Positions 1-8,221 of a DNA stretch of 33,659 bases are shown piece after piece. Position numbers and translations under genes: made by a program. The notes under the pieces are model-generated. The model was not told the DNA's origin, did no database searches, and was given only the letters and a program-made list of their open reading frames with translations. The DNA comes from an uncultured Bacteroides sp. (GTDB lineage Bacteria > Bacteroidota > Bacteroidia > Bacteroidales > Bacteroidaceae): NCBI GenBank assembly GCA_947176775.1, contig CAMWRY010000007.1:1-33659 (forward strand), in the 5' to 3' direction. Every line of letters begins with the position of its first letter. The first letter of the stretch is position 1.

Positions 1-1
1 G

Positions 2-736
2 CAGAGCCGCAACGCCTATGCGCAAGTCATGGCATCTTTGCCCGACATACGCAAAGGCATCCGCGAGACAGAGAATGCCTTGGGCCTGATGCTGAACCAG
101 CCGGGACAACACATCGCACGCGGCGTGCTGGAAGAGCAGCAGCTCCCCTCGGAGTTCTCCGCCGGTATCCCCTTGCAACTGCTGTCGAACCGTCCGGACG
201 TAAAAGCCGCCGAAATGTCACTGGCTGCCAGCTACTACAACACCAACAGCGCACGTGCCGCTTTCTATCCGCAGATTACCCTGAGCGGCTCGGCCGGCTG
301 GACCAACAACTCCGGTGCCGGTATCGTCAATCCGGGCAAGCTGCTGGCCTCGGCCATCGGTTCGCTCACGCAGCCGCTGTTCTACCGTGGTGCCAACATA
401 GCCCGTCTGAAACAGGCCAAGGCGCAGGAAGAGCAGGCCAAAATTCAGTTCCAGACTGCCTTGCTGAAAGCCGGAAACGAGGTGAGCAACGCCCTCTATC
501 AGTACCAGATGGAGGCGGAAAAGGCTGTTTCGCGCAGCACACAGGTAAATTCTGCCCGTAAAGCAGCATCTGATACCAAAGATTTGTTTAACTTAGGCAC
601 ATCAACCTATCTGGAGGTCTTGTCTGCCGAGCAATCCTACCTCAGCGCACAGCTCTCCGAGGTGTCCGACACCTTCAGCTGCATGCAGGCCGTCATCAGC
701 CTGTACCAAGCACTTGGAGGAGGAAGGGAGAGGTGA
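2..736 (+). CDS. Outer-membrane efflux protein, TolC/OprM (NodT) type, 5'-truncated
   Basis: The reading frame is open from the window edge, so the gene starts outside; the first internal Met at 29 is not the real start. The product would be the outer-membrane channel of a tripartite RND-type efflux pump. Visible family features are the C-terminal half of an OEP domain: an alpha-helical stretch leading to an L-x-x-RPDV-x-AAE motif, then the beta segment with AAFYPQITLSGS, and a second helical hairpin rich in Ala, Gln and Glu ending in a typical AVISLYQALGGG tail. RPDV and FYPQI are hallmarks of the OprM/NodT lipoprotein subfamily rather than E. coli TolC itself. The pump and adaptor genes would be expected upstream. 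The stop codon overlaps the start of the heptamer repeat zone. Confidence 0.9.
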   Translation, partial: QSRNAYAQVMASLPDIRKGIRETENALGLMLNQPGQHIARGVLEEQQLPSEFSAGIPLQLLSNRPDVKAAEMSLAASYYNTNSARAAFYPQITLSGSAGWTNNSGAGIVNPGKLLASAIGSLTQPLFYRGANIARLKQAKAQEEQAKIQFQTALLKAGNEVSNALYQYQMEAEKAVSRSTQVNSARKAASDTKDLFNLGTSTYLEVLSAEQSYLSAQLSEVSDTFSCMQAVISLYQALGGGRER

Positions 737-883
737 TTGATGTTTGGTGATAGGCGATTGGTGTTTAGTGATAAGCGGTCGGCGCTTTGGCATCACCTAT
801 CACTAAACACCAATCGCCTATCGCCAAACACCAATCACTGAAAAAAATAACTTATCACTAATCATTAAACACTAATCACTATG
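735..883. repeat. Degenerate 7-bp tandem repeats arranged as a long inverted repeat
   Basis: From 735 the sequence reads as successive heptamers (GATTGAT, GTTTGGT, GATAGGC, GATTGGT, GTTTAGT, GATAAGC). From 794 it reads as the complementary type (CACCTAT, CACTAAA, CACCAAT, CGCCTAT, CGCCAAA, CACCAAT, CACTGAA). A third run follows at 856-883 (CACTAAT, CATTAAA, CACTAAT, CACTATG). Arms 735-773 and 798-836 pair over 39 positions with two mismatches around a 24-nt loop. The first array begins in the stop codon of the efflux gene and the last heptamer contains the lpxA-like start codon, so the whole intergenic region is repeat. Possible roles are a terminator or mRNA-stabilising hairpin; this is inference. 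Confidence 0.85.
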
Positions 884-1648
884 ACAAGTCCGTTAGCTTA
901 TGTAGATTCAGCCGCCAAAATCGGAAAGAACGTCACCATCCAGCCTTTTGCCTATATCGAAGGGAACGTAGAAATTGGTGACGACTGCATCATCATGTCC
1001 GGTGCAAAAATACTGAACGGAACGCGTTTAGGAAAAGGGAACAAGGTACACCACAATGCCGTCCTTGGTACCGATCCACAAGATTTCCACTATACGGGAG
1101 AAGAGAGCCTATTGGTGATAGGCGACCATAACGACATCCGCGAAAATGTAGTGGTGAGCCGCGCCACCCATGCAGGCAACTGCACCCGTATCGGGAACGA
1201 CAACTACCTGATGGACGGCGTGCATCTCTGCCATGACGTACAAATCGGCAACCATTGTGTATTGGGAATCAAAACCACCGTAGCCGGAGAATGCCGGATA
1301 GACGACTGCACGATTCTGAGCAGCAACGTCATTCTGCACCAAGGCTGCCACGTGGGAAACTGGGTACTGATTCAGGCCGGCTGCCGCATCTCGAAGGATG
1401 TGCCCCCTTACGTCATCATGAACGGTAACCCGACTGCCTATCACGGCATCAATGCCGCCGTGCTTCAGCACAAGCACCAGGTGACCGAACGCATCTTGCG
1501 CCACATCGTAAACGCCTACCGCCTGATTTATCAAGGAAACTTCAGCGTGCAGGATGCCCTGCAAAAGATTGAAGACCAAGTGCCGATGAGCGACGAGATA
1601 CACAACATCATCAACTTCATCAAGAACTCCAAAGGGATTGTGAAGTAA
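881..1648 (+). CDS. lpxA: LpxA-family acyl-ACP:UDP-GlcNAc O-acyltransferase (paralogue-like)
   Basis: A 255-aa left-handed beta-helix protein. Residues 1-180 show hexapeptide repeats, and the C-terminal helical part has the NAYRLIY motif at 211-217. LpxA enzymes put the first 3-hydroxyacyl chain on UDP-GlcNAc in lipid A synthesis, in the cytoplasm. His118 in the HLCHD motif corresponds to the catalytic His125 of E. coli LpxA. His115 and His153 match its His122 and His144, and DVPPYVI at 173-179 is typical. By my alignment from memory, the positions of E. coli His160 and Arg204 are Trp161 and Val210. The gene also stands alone, without lpxD or lpxC/fabZ, so it may be a second, diverged LpxA-like enzyme. 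The start follows heptamer repeats and has no Shine-Dalgarno sequence, which is normal in Bacteroides. Confidence 0.85.
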   Translation: MTSPLAYVDSAAKIGKNVTIQPFAYIEGNVEIGDDCIIMSGAKILNGTRLGKGNKVHHNAVLGTDPQDFHYTGEESLLVIGDHNDIRENVVVSRATHAGNCTRIGNDNYLMDGVHLCHDVQIGNHCVLGIKTTVAGECRIDDCTILSSNVILHQGCHVGNWVLIQAGCRISKDVPPYVIMNGNPTAYHGINAAVLQHKHQVTERILRHIVNAYRLIYQGNFSVQDALQKIEDQVPMSDEIHNIINFIKNSKGIVK

Positions 1649-1704
1649 CGCTTTGAACACATTGGTAGCATAACTGTGCGCGATACGAAGTCTTCTTTAT
1701 ATAG

Positions 1705-1899
1705 TTAACGTGAGTTCGATATAAGAGCCGCATGGTAATTGAGGGTGTTTCAAAACTCTCGTTCTTAGAAATTCACCCCTGCTACAGTTATCTGTGACAG
1801 GGGTGAATCTTTCTATTTGGGCATTCTGACACACCCTCAATTACCATGCGACATGTGTGAATCGCTTATATCACGTTAATTTCGAGGTTATATCGAACT
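1705..1899. repeat. Nested inverted repeats in a gene-free stretch
   Basis: The 404-bp gap between convergent genes (1649-2052) contains a perfect 20-bp inverted repeat, 1729-1748 against 1831-1850, around an 82-bp spacer. Inside it 1771-1781 pairs with 1798-1808 (11 bp, perfect). Outside it AGTTCGATATAA at 1713-1724 recurs inverted at 1888-1899, and TTAACGTGA at 1705-1713 recurs inverted at 1871-1879. No reading frame and no clear target-site duplication are visible. It could be a short non-autonomous mobile element, an invertible segment, or simply a transcription barrier. Confidence 0.7.
1771..1815 (+). terminator. Candidate terminator after lpxA-like gene
   Basis: An 11-bp perfect stem (1771-1781 with 1798-1808) is followed by a short T-rich run (CTTTCTATTT). 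It lies about 120 bp past the stop codon, inside the larger inverted repeat, so a structural role in that element is equally possible. Confidence 0.4.
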
Positions 1900-1926
1900 T
1901 ACACTATCACAGGCAACAAAAATTAC

Positions 1927-1994
1927 ATAAAAAAACAAGCTTGCTGATATCCCTCTTGCAAAATGATTGCACGAGAGGTATCAGCAAGCCTGTT
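1927..1994 (-). terminator. Rho-independent terminator of the nahK-CBM9 unit
   Basis: Arms 1934-1959 and 1969-1994 form a stem of about 26 positions with a few mismatches around a 9-nt loop. On the minus strand the stem is followed directly by seven T residues (1927-1933 complement). It sits about 60 bp downstream of the minus-strand stop at 2053. The plus-strand side has only a weak TTATTTATT, so minus is the main direction. Confidence 0.8.
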
Positions 1995-2052
1995 ATTTAT
2001 TCATCGCTGCCATACCTGAAAGGGGAAATGGCAGTAATGAGAATTCATGTCT

Positions 2053-2790
2053 TTATTCAAAGCGGAGCGTACCGAAGAACTCCGGACAATGGAAATTCGG
2101 TTTCTCCAACCCAATCGGATTCCAGGAAAGGAAATGAGGGGTCTGGAGATTATCACCGCATTTGTAGAAATTAGCACGAACCGTCTTACCGTCCAGTGAA
2201 GCGATGTCGTGCAGGAAGAAGACGGAATAAGGAATGACCAGAGCCACTTCCCAACTGCACTCTCCCACTCTTTCTTCAAAGGCTTCACGACCCAGAGAAG
2301 ACCAGCGTTGCACTTTGTCGAGCACCTCTTGTGGAGCGTGCTGGCGATTTCCACGGCCGGCACCGCCACCGACAAGCAAAGTTCCTACACAATTGCACTC
2401 TATATTATAATATACCCCATCGCCGGCAGGAACGGAAAAGAACTCTACACAAGCATCTTCCCAAACCGGACCGTTATCGTGACCGGCAACTGCACGTACA
2501 CTGGCTTCCTTCACTTTGAAGTGCAACAGAATGGCATTTTCCGTATGCGCTATGCGGAACTCCACCTCGGGAGCATAAGGGAAATCGGCCCAGTTCACTG
2601 TGTTTACAGGCTGGAAGGCTACCTTCTCTTCGTCCAAAAGGGCAGGAACCGACTCGGCAGTCAGGGTGCCGGCCACACTTACTTTCTTTACACTTAATTC
2701 TTTCATCTTGCTATTTTGGAGGTTAGTTGCAGAGAGCGGCAGCAGACAAAGAGCGGCTGCCACCGCCATCAAATACTTGATCAGATACAT
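2053..2790 (-). CDS. CBM9-like (DOMON-type) carbohydrate-binding protein
   Basis: A 245-aa protein of the CBM9-like beta-sandwich fold found singly in many Bacteroides. Conserved features are FQPVNTVNWADFPY (about 58-71), VWEDACVEFF (about 109-118), a YYNIECNCVGTLL segment, SWEVALVIPYSVFF, and the C-terminal ending PEFFGTLRFE. The ATG at 2790 lies inside the end of the upstream kinase gene (10-bp overlap, so the two are translationally coupled) and gives an N-terminus like a signal peptide. An in-frame Met 28 residues later (MKELSVKKV) would give a cytoplasmic form, and many homologues seem to begin there, so location is uncertain. The partner is probably an oligosaccharide or sugar, but none can be named from the sequence. 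Confidence 0.8.
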   Translation of the reverse strand: MYLIKYLMAVAAALCLLPLSATNLQNSKMKELSVKKVSVAGTLTAESVPALLDEEKVAFQPVNTVNWADFPYAPEVEFRIAHTENAILLHFKVKEASVRAVAGHDNGPVWEDACVEFFSVPAGDGVYYNIECNCVGTLLVGGGAGRGNRQHAPQEVLDKVQRWSSLGREAFEERVGECSWEVALVIPYSVFFLHDIASLDGKTVRANFYKCGDNLQTPHFLSWNPIGLEKPNFHCPEFFGTLRFE

Positions 2791-3863
2791 GAATCAATGA
2801 ACTGCTTCATCTCCGGCGTATGTTCCTCTACGCTTTGCAGCAGTTTGAACTGAGCTTTGGTACGTACCAGATTGTGTTCCGGGTACTGGATTTTGTAGTA
2901 GGTATCGCCGTTGATGTAGTCTGCCAGGAAGCGCACGCACTGCATGTAGGGGAAGAGAGCGGCTGCGTATGGCAGGTTCTCGATCTCTATAGGCAGCAGG
3001 AAGGACTTGCCGGACTCCAGATAACCTTTGGTGAATGCCTTGAAGATTTCCATGTTGAAGTTCACGTTCTCCAGGTTCTTGTCGTCTTCCAGACCGGTAT
3101 TGGCACCCGAGCGAAGGAAATCACCATAGTCGGAGAAGACGAAACTGGGCATCACGGTATCCAGGTCGATGACGCAAAGCACGGTGCCGTCTTCGTCGAA
3201 CATCATGTTGTTCACTTTCGTGTCGCAGTGGCATACACGTTTGGGCAAAAGGCCTTCGCGGTGCAGGCGTTCCGCCTTGCACATCTCGTCGGCACGCTTT
3301 TCTATCTCATCCAAGAAGTATTGTACCTCTTTCACGCGTCCCACGGCATCGGCGGCCACAGCCTCGCGCAGCTGTTTCAGGCGGAATTCCATGTTGTGGA
3401 AGTCGGGAATCGTCTCACCCAGCGTGTCGGGAATGTCGGCCAGCATGGCTTGGAAGTTTCCGAAAGCGGCCCCGGCATAGTAGGAGTATTCGGGATTCAC
3501 CGTTTCATAAGTCTTGGCACGGGGGATGAAGACCATCAGGCGCCAATAGTTCTGGCCATCGTACCAGTAGGTCTTTCCGTCGGACACGGGGACGAAGTGG
3601 AGCACTTTCCGATCAATATCCGTTTCGCCCTTCTCCTCCAACTTACGGCGGATATGCGCGGTCACAGCCTCGATATTGGCCTGTAACATCTCCACATTCT
3701 GGAAGATGGCGTGGTTGATGCGTTGCAGCACATAGTCGGGAGCATCGGCTTCGACAGTGGTCACTTTATACGTGTCGTTAATCAGGCCTGCACCCAACGG
3801 TTTAATTTCAAGGATTGTACCCTCCATATTGAAATGGGATACGATAGATAAAAGGTCTTTCAT
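2781..3863 (-). CDS. nahK: N-acetylhexosamine 1-kinase-like phosphotransferase
   Basis: A 360-aa cytoplasmic protein of the aminoglycoside-phosphotransferase fold, matching Bifidobacterium NahK (about 359 aa) along its length as I recall that sequence. The catalytic loop HCDTKVNN is at 212-219 (base Asp214), the metal-binding IDLDT is at 232-236, and the C-terminal segment RFLADYINGD...YPEHNLVRT is the family signature. NahK phosphorylates GlcNAc or GalNAc at C1, feeding UDP-HexNAc or glycolysis. It shares an operon with the CBM9-like gene and is divergent from the PUL regulator. The adjacent PUL would release GalNAc or GlcNAc from glycosaminoglycans, which makes a link plausible, but its promoter is of the housekeeping type and lacks the PUL operator. 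Many databases call it only 'phosphotransferase enzyme family'. Confidence 0.82.
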   Translation of the reverse strand: MKDLLSIVSHFNMEGTILEIKPLGAGLINDTYKVTTVEADAPDYVLQRINHAIFQNVEMLQANIEAVTAHIRRKLEEKGETDIDRKVLHFVPVSDGKTYWYDGQNYWRLMVFIPRAKTYETVNPEYSYYAGAAFGNFQAMLADIPDTLGETIPDFHNMEFRLKQLREAVAADAVGRVKEVQYFLDEIEKRADEMCKAERLHREGLLPKRVCHCDTKVNNMMFDEDGTVLCVIDLDTVMPSFVFSDYGDFLRSGANTGLEDDKNLENVNFNMEIFKAFTKGYLESGKSFLLPIEIENLPYAAALFPYMQCVRFLADYINGDTYYKIQYPEHNLVRTKAQFKLLQSVEEHTPEMKQFIDSCI

Positions 3864-3936
3864 ACTTTAATTGTTCTATATTGTGAGTAAATAATAAAAT
3901 CAGTTTATACCATTAATACCTCTATCAATTTATTTA

Positions 3937-3967
3937 CAAAGATAGTCTTTCCGCTTCATACAGCAAA
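3937..3967 (-). promoter_or_regulatory. Bacteroides consensus promoter for nahK
   Basis: On the minus strand, TTTG (3964-3967) and TATCTTTG (3937-3944) are separated by exactly 19 bp, a full match to the Bacteroides -33/-7 consensus. It would give a leader of roughly 65 nt before the start at 3863. Confidence 0.8.
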
Positions 3968-4052
3968 GCAAGTATCGTCCGATGAGCATCCAAAATTATA
4001 CATTTAAACAGACATAACCGCAAAAACCGCCAAATAAATGCCCTGGTCTTAC

Positions 4053-4072
4053 ACAAATATCCGTATATTTGT
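4053..4072 (+). promoter_or_regulatory. Promoter of the hybrid regulator, overlapped by a palindrome
   Basis: TATATTTG at 4064-4071 fits the -7 consensus and lies about 30 bp before the GTG start. ACAAATAT (4053-4060) and ATATTTGT (4065-4072) form a perfect 8-bp inverted repeat with a 4-bp centre covering the -7 box, a possible repressor or self-regulation site. No TGTAC box is found 36-37 bp upstream, unlike the PUL structural promoters. Confidence 0.65.
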
Positions 4073-4100
4073 GGCCTAAACCTTAAAAATCACCAGAGAA

Positions 4101-7100
4101 GTGCGAAAGTTTACCATTGGGTTATTTATAATCTTTATGTGCGCGGTGGCTGCAACCTTGCAGGGACAAAACATTACCTTCAACCACCTGACTACCGACG
4201 ACGGGCTGTCACAATTCTCCATAAACGCCCTCTATATCGATGAAAACGGTGCATTGTGGATCGGAACCCGGGAAGGGTTGAACCGATATGACGGGAAGAA
4301 CATACAAACCTACAAACTACAAAAGGACGACCCACACAGCCTGTTCTGCAACACCGTACTGCAGCTGACCGGCAATCATGACGGGAAAATATACCTGCTC
4401 TGCACCGAAGGAGTGGCGGAATTCAACCTTGCCACGCAAAGATTCACCACCCTACTGCAAGGAAAAATCCACAGCATCTACTACAAAGAGGCTCTGTTTA
4501 TCGGAAAACAGAATGACATCTACCGATACAACGAACAGACCGGCAACTTCGACCTTTATTACCAATTGCCCGGGAAAAACCTGGAGATACACAGCATGTA
4601 TGTAGCCAAAGGACACCTGTGGATGGGTACTACTACCAACGGAGTGTACCGCCTGAACCTGGCTGACAAGGAGCTGACACACCCCATACTGCAAGGCAAC
4701 ATCACGAACATCTACCAAGACAACGAAGGAGAGCTGTGGATAGGAAGCTGGGAAGAGGGCTTGCACCACGTGAAGAGCAACGGAGAAATCGAAGTCTTCA
4801 GGCACGATGAGCAGAATCCTCACAGCATCTCTTCCAACTTCGTAAGAGCCTGTTGCGAGGACAACCTGGGGAACATCTGGATAGGAACCTTCAACGGGCT
4901 GGATCGATACGACAGGAGCACCGGACTGTTTCAAAGCCATACGGCCAACGACCCACAGGGCAACGGACTGACACACTCCTCCATCTGGTGCATCGTGCAG
5001 GACAACCAGGGGACACTATGGCTGGGAACCTACTTCGGAGGGGTGAACTACTTCAATCCCGAATACGAGATATACAACCGCTATACCTACTCTTCGGAGG
5101 AGAAGAAAGGACTGAGCAGCCCGGTGGTAGGGCGCACGGTGGAGGACAAAGACGGCAACCTATGGATCGGAACCGAAGGGGGCGGACTGAACTACTACAA
5201 CAGGCGTACCCACGAATTCAAATGGTTCCGCCCAAAAGACGGGGCAAACAGCATATCCCACAACAACATCAAGGCTCTCTATTACGACCCGTCCCAGGAG
5301 ATCATCTGGATAGGAATTCACCTGGGCGGACTGAACAAGCTGGACATACGCTCGGGACGTTTCACACACTACCGCATGAAAAGCAACGACCCGGAAACGC
5401 TGCCCTCGGACATCATCCGCGACATTGCCCCGTACAAGGAGCAGCTGGTGATAGCAACCCAAAACGGAGTCTGCCTCTTCAACCCGGCCGACGGGAAATG
5501 CCGGCAACTGTTCCAGGACAGCAAGGAGGGCAAAAGAATCAAGATGGTGGCCGATATCACCTTCGACCGGAACGGCCTGCTCTGGATTGCCGCTACCGGC
5601 GAGGGCGTGTTCAGCTATGACTTCGACAGCGGACAGCTGACCAACTACCGCCACAATGCCGCCAATCCGCACAGCCTCAGCAACAACAACGTGAACAACA
5701 TCACCCAGGACAGCAAGGGAAACCTGTGGCTAGCCACTTCGGGCAGCGGACTGGACCTGTACCGTCCCTCGAGCAATGACTTCGAGAACTTCGACCAAGC
5801 CCGGAACGGACTCTCCAGCGACTGCATCTACGAAGTGAAGGAATCGGCTGTCAGCGAAAAGCTGGTACTCATCACCAATGCCGGCTTCTCCATCTTCGAC
5901 CACCGGCAAAAAAGATTCCAGAACTACAGCGCCGAGAACGGTTTCCCACTGATTGCCGTCAACGAGAACGCCCTTTGCGTGGCACGTGACGGCGAGATAT
6001 TCCTGGGCGGCACGCAGGGCATGATCTCTTTCCACGAGATGGAACTGAACTTCACGCCGAAGCCCTACAAGATTGTCCTGTCGCGCCTCTTCGTAAACGG
6101 AGCGGAAATACGGGTGGGAGACGAGACCGGCATCCTGCAACAGGCGCTATACCGCACGCCCGAAATCACGCTTGACGCCGACCAGTCCATGTTCAGCATC
6201 GAATTCGCCACCTCCAACTACGTGGCGGCCAACAAGGATGACATCATCTACAAACTGGAAGGCTTCTCCAACGACTGGAACAACACGCGCGGACAGCACA
6301 ACATCACCTATACGAACCTGAATGCCGGAACCTACAAACTGATAGTGAAGCCCCACGGAAAAGACGAGAGCCTCTGTCCGCAGGTGGAACTCATCATCCA
6401 TGTATTGCCTCCCTGGTACAAGACTCCGCTGGCCTACCTCCTCTATCTGGTCCTGACGGGAGCGCTGCTCTGGTTCCTGGTGCGCACCTACAAGTCGAGA
6501 ATCAAACTGCAAGAATCGCTGAAATACGAACAGAAGCACATCCGTGACATAGAAGCACTAAACCAGTCGAAGCTGCGTTTCTTCACCAACATCTCGCACG
6601 AGTTCCGCACTCCGCTCACACTTATCGTGGCACAGGTGGAGACACTGATGCAGTTGCAGAACTTCACGCCTGCCATATATAATAAGGTGTTGGGCATCTA
6701 CAAGAACAGCATCCAGCTCCGGGAGCTGATTACCGAACTGCTGGACTTCCGCAAGCAGGAACAAGGCCACATGAAGATAAAGGTAAGCCCACACAACATC
6801 GTGAACTTCCTGTATGAAAATTACCTGCTTTTCCTTGAATATGCCAATACCAAGCGGATCAATTTCATGTTCGAGAAGGAGACGGACAGCCTGGAAGTGT
6901 GGTACGACCAGAAGCAGATGCAGAAAGTGGTGAACAACCTGTTGTCCAACGCCATCAAGCATACGAAAGCCGAAGACACCATCACCCTCGGCATAAGGAC
7001 GGAAGGAAACCATGCCGTCATCCGCGTGACCGACACCGGCAGCGGCATAGATGCCCGTGAGGTGGACAAGATATTCGACCGCTTCTACCAGATAGACCCG

Positions 7101-8162
7101 ATAGATTCCACGGATGCCCACAAGACGGGAACCGGCATCGGACTGGCACTGACCAAGGGTATCGTGGAACTGCACCACGGCACCATCCGCGTGGAGAGCC
7201 AGCTGGACAAGGGAACCTGCTTCATCATCGACCTGCAACTGGGCAACGCGCACTTCAGCAATGAGCAAATCAGCAAGCAGGCCGACAGCGTGCAGCAGAT
7301 AGAGACGCCCAAACCGGAAACCAACACGCAGCTGCAAGCCGAATTGGAAGAGAATGCTCCCATCAAGCGACTGCCCGATGCCAAGATACTGATTGTGGAG
7401 GACAACGACTCCATCCGCGAGATGCTGGCAGGCATCTTCAAGCCCTTCTATGAAGTGCTGACCGCTGCTGACGGAAAGGAGGGGCTGGCACTGGTGAATA
7501 GCGAGATGCCCAATATCGTGGTGAGCGACGTGGTGATGCCCAACATGTCGGGGACGGAGCTGTGCAAACAGATAAAGAGCAACTTCAACACCTGCCACAT
7601 CCCCGTCGTACTGCTCACGGCGCGCACCGCCGTCGAACAGAACATTGAGGGGCTGCGCATCGGGGCGGACGACTACATCACCAAGCCCTTCAACACCCAC
7701 CTGCTCATCTCGCGCTGCAACAACCTGGTGAACTCGCGCATCCTCCTGCAAGAGAAGTTCAGCAAGCAGCCCCAGGCCTTCGCGCAGATGCTGGCCACCA
7801 ACCCCATCGATAAGGAGATTTTGGACCGCGCCATGGCAATCATCGAACAGCATCTGGACGATACGGAGTTCAACGTCAACGTCTTCGCGCGCGAAATGGC
7901 CATGGCACGCACCAACCTCTTCACCAAGCTGAAGGCCATCACCGGACAGACACCGAACGACTTTATCCTGACCATCCGGCTGAAAAAGGGGGCACTGCTG
8001 CTACGCAATAACCCGGAACTGAACATCACCGAGATATCGGACCGAATCGGATTCAGCTCCCCACGCTACTTCTCCAAGTGCTTCAAGGATGTCTACCACG
8101 TCAGTCCGCTCGCTTATCGGAAGGGAGAAAAACAGGAAACCGAGCCCACGGAGAAAGAATAG
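4101..8162 (+). CDS. Hybrid two-component system regulator (HTCS) of the PUL
   Basis: A 1353-aa one-protein two-component system. A signal peptide (1-23) leads to a periplasmic sensor of Reg_prop beta-propeller repeats; at least nine W-I/L-G blades are visible, such as GALWIGT, GNLWIGT and GTLWLGT. A Y_Y_Y domain follows (about 690-765), then a membrane helix (about 772-795) and HisKA with phospho-acceptor His833 in SHEFRTPL. The ATPase domain has its N box at 945-950, DTGSGI at 978-983 and GTGIGL at 1010-1015. The receiver has acidic Asp1101, phospho-acceptor Asp1143 and Lys1195, and an AraC-type DNA-binding domain ends the protein (about 1250-1345). All catalytic residues are intact. The start is GTG: an in-frame stop lies at 4077 with no ATG between. 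Such proteins sense PUL-derived oligosaccharides in the periplasm and activate the locus. The target site is probably the TGTAC boxes described below. Confidence 0.96.
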   Translation: MRKFTIGLFIIFMCAVAATLQGQNITFNHLTTDDGLSQFSINALYIDENGALWIGTREGLNRYDGKNIQTYKLQKDDPHSLFCNTVLQLTGNHDGKIYLLCTEGVAEFNLATQRFTTLLQGKIHSIYYKEALFIGKQNDIYRYNEQTGNFDLYYQLPGKNLEIHSMYVAKGHLWMGTTTNGVYRLNLADKELTHPILQGNITNIYQDNEGELWIGSWEEGLHHVKSNGEIEVFRHDEQNPHSISSNFVRACCEDNLGNIWIGTFNGLDRYDRSTGLFQSHTANDPQGNGLTHSSIWCIVQDNQGTLWLGTYFGGVNYFNPEYEIYNRYTYSSEEKKGLSSPVVGRTVEDKDGNLWIGTEGGGLNYYNRRTHEFKWFRPKDGANSISHNNIKALYYDPSQEIIWIGIHLGGLNKLDIRSGRFTHYRMKSNDPETLPSDIIRDIAPYKEQLVIATQNGVCLFNPADGKCRQLFQDSKEGKRIKMVADITFDRNGLLWIAATGEGVFSYDFDSGQLTNYRHNAANPHSLSNNNVNNITQDSKGNLWLATSGSGLDLYRPSSNDFENFDQARNGLSSDCIYEVKESAVSEKLVLITNAGFSIFDHRQKRFQNYSAENGFPLIAVNENALCVARDGEIFLGGTQGMISFHEMELNFTPKPYKIVLSRLFVNGAEIRVGDETGILQQALYRTPEITLDADQSMFSIEFATSNYVAANKDDIIYKLEGFSNDWNNTRGQHNITYTNLNAGTYKLIVKPHGKDESLCPQVELIIHVLPPWYKTPLAYLLYLVLTGALLWFLVRTYKSRIKLQESLKYEQKHIRDIEALNQSKLRFFTNISHEFRTPLTLIVAQVETLMQLQNFTPAIYNKVLGIYKNSIQLRELITELLDFRKQEQGHMKIKVSPHNIVNFLYENYLLFLEYANTKRINFMFEKETDSLEVWYDQKQMQKVVNNLLSNAIKHTKAEDTITLGIRTEGNHAVIRVTDTGSGIDAREVDKIFDRFYQIDPIDSTDAHKTGTGIGLALTKGIVELHHGTIRVESQLDKGTCFIIDLQLGNAHFSNEQISKQADSVQQIETPKPETNTQLQAELEENAPIKRLPDAKILIVEDNDSIREMLAGIFKPFYEVLTAADGKEGLALVNSEMPNIVVSDVVMPNMSGTELCKQIKSNFNTCHIPVVLLTARTAVEQNIEGLRIGADDYITKPFNTHLLISRCNNLVNSRILLQEKFSKQPQAFAQMLATNPIDKEILDRAMAIIEQHLDDTEFNVNVFAREMAMARTNLFTKLKAITGQTPNDFILTIRLKKGALLLRNNPELNITEISDRIGFSSPRYFSKCFKDVYHVSPLAYRKGEKQETEPTEKE

Positions 8163-8221
8163 AATCCGTCCTCCGGCACCGGACACGGCTTGCCCCCCGG
8201 ACAGACCGGCAGGCAACCGAC

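Noticed and set aside
1749-1830. Invertible promoter (inverton) like those of capsule loci
   Set aside because: No convincing outward -7 box in the spacer and no recombinase gene in the window; kept only as a possibility under the inverted-repeat finding.
1857-2174. 105-codon plus-strand frame after the lpxA-like gene
   Set aside because: It runs through the minus-strand terminator and into the CBM9-like gene; the composition looks random.
6558-7853. 431-codon minus-strand frame under the kinase part of the HTCS
   Set aside because: Antisense shadow; the plus-strand domains are intact and unmistakable.
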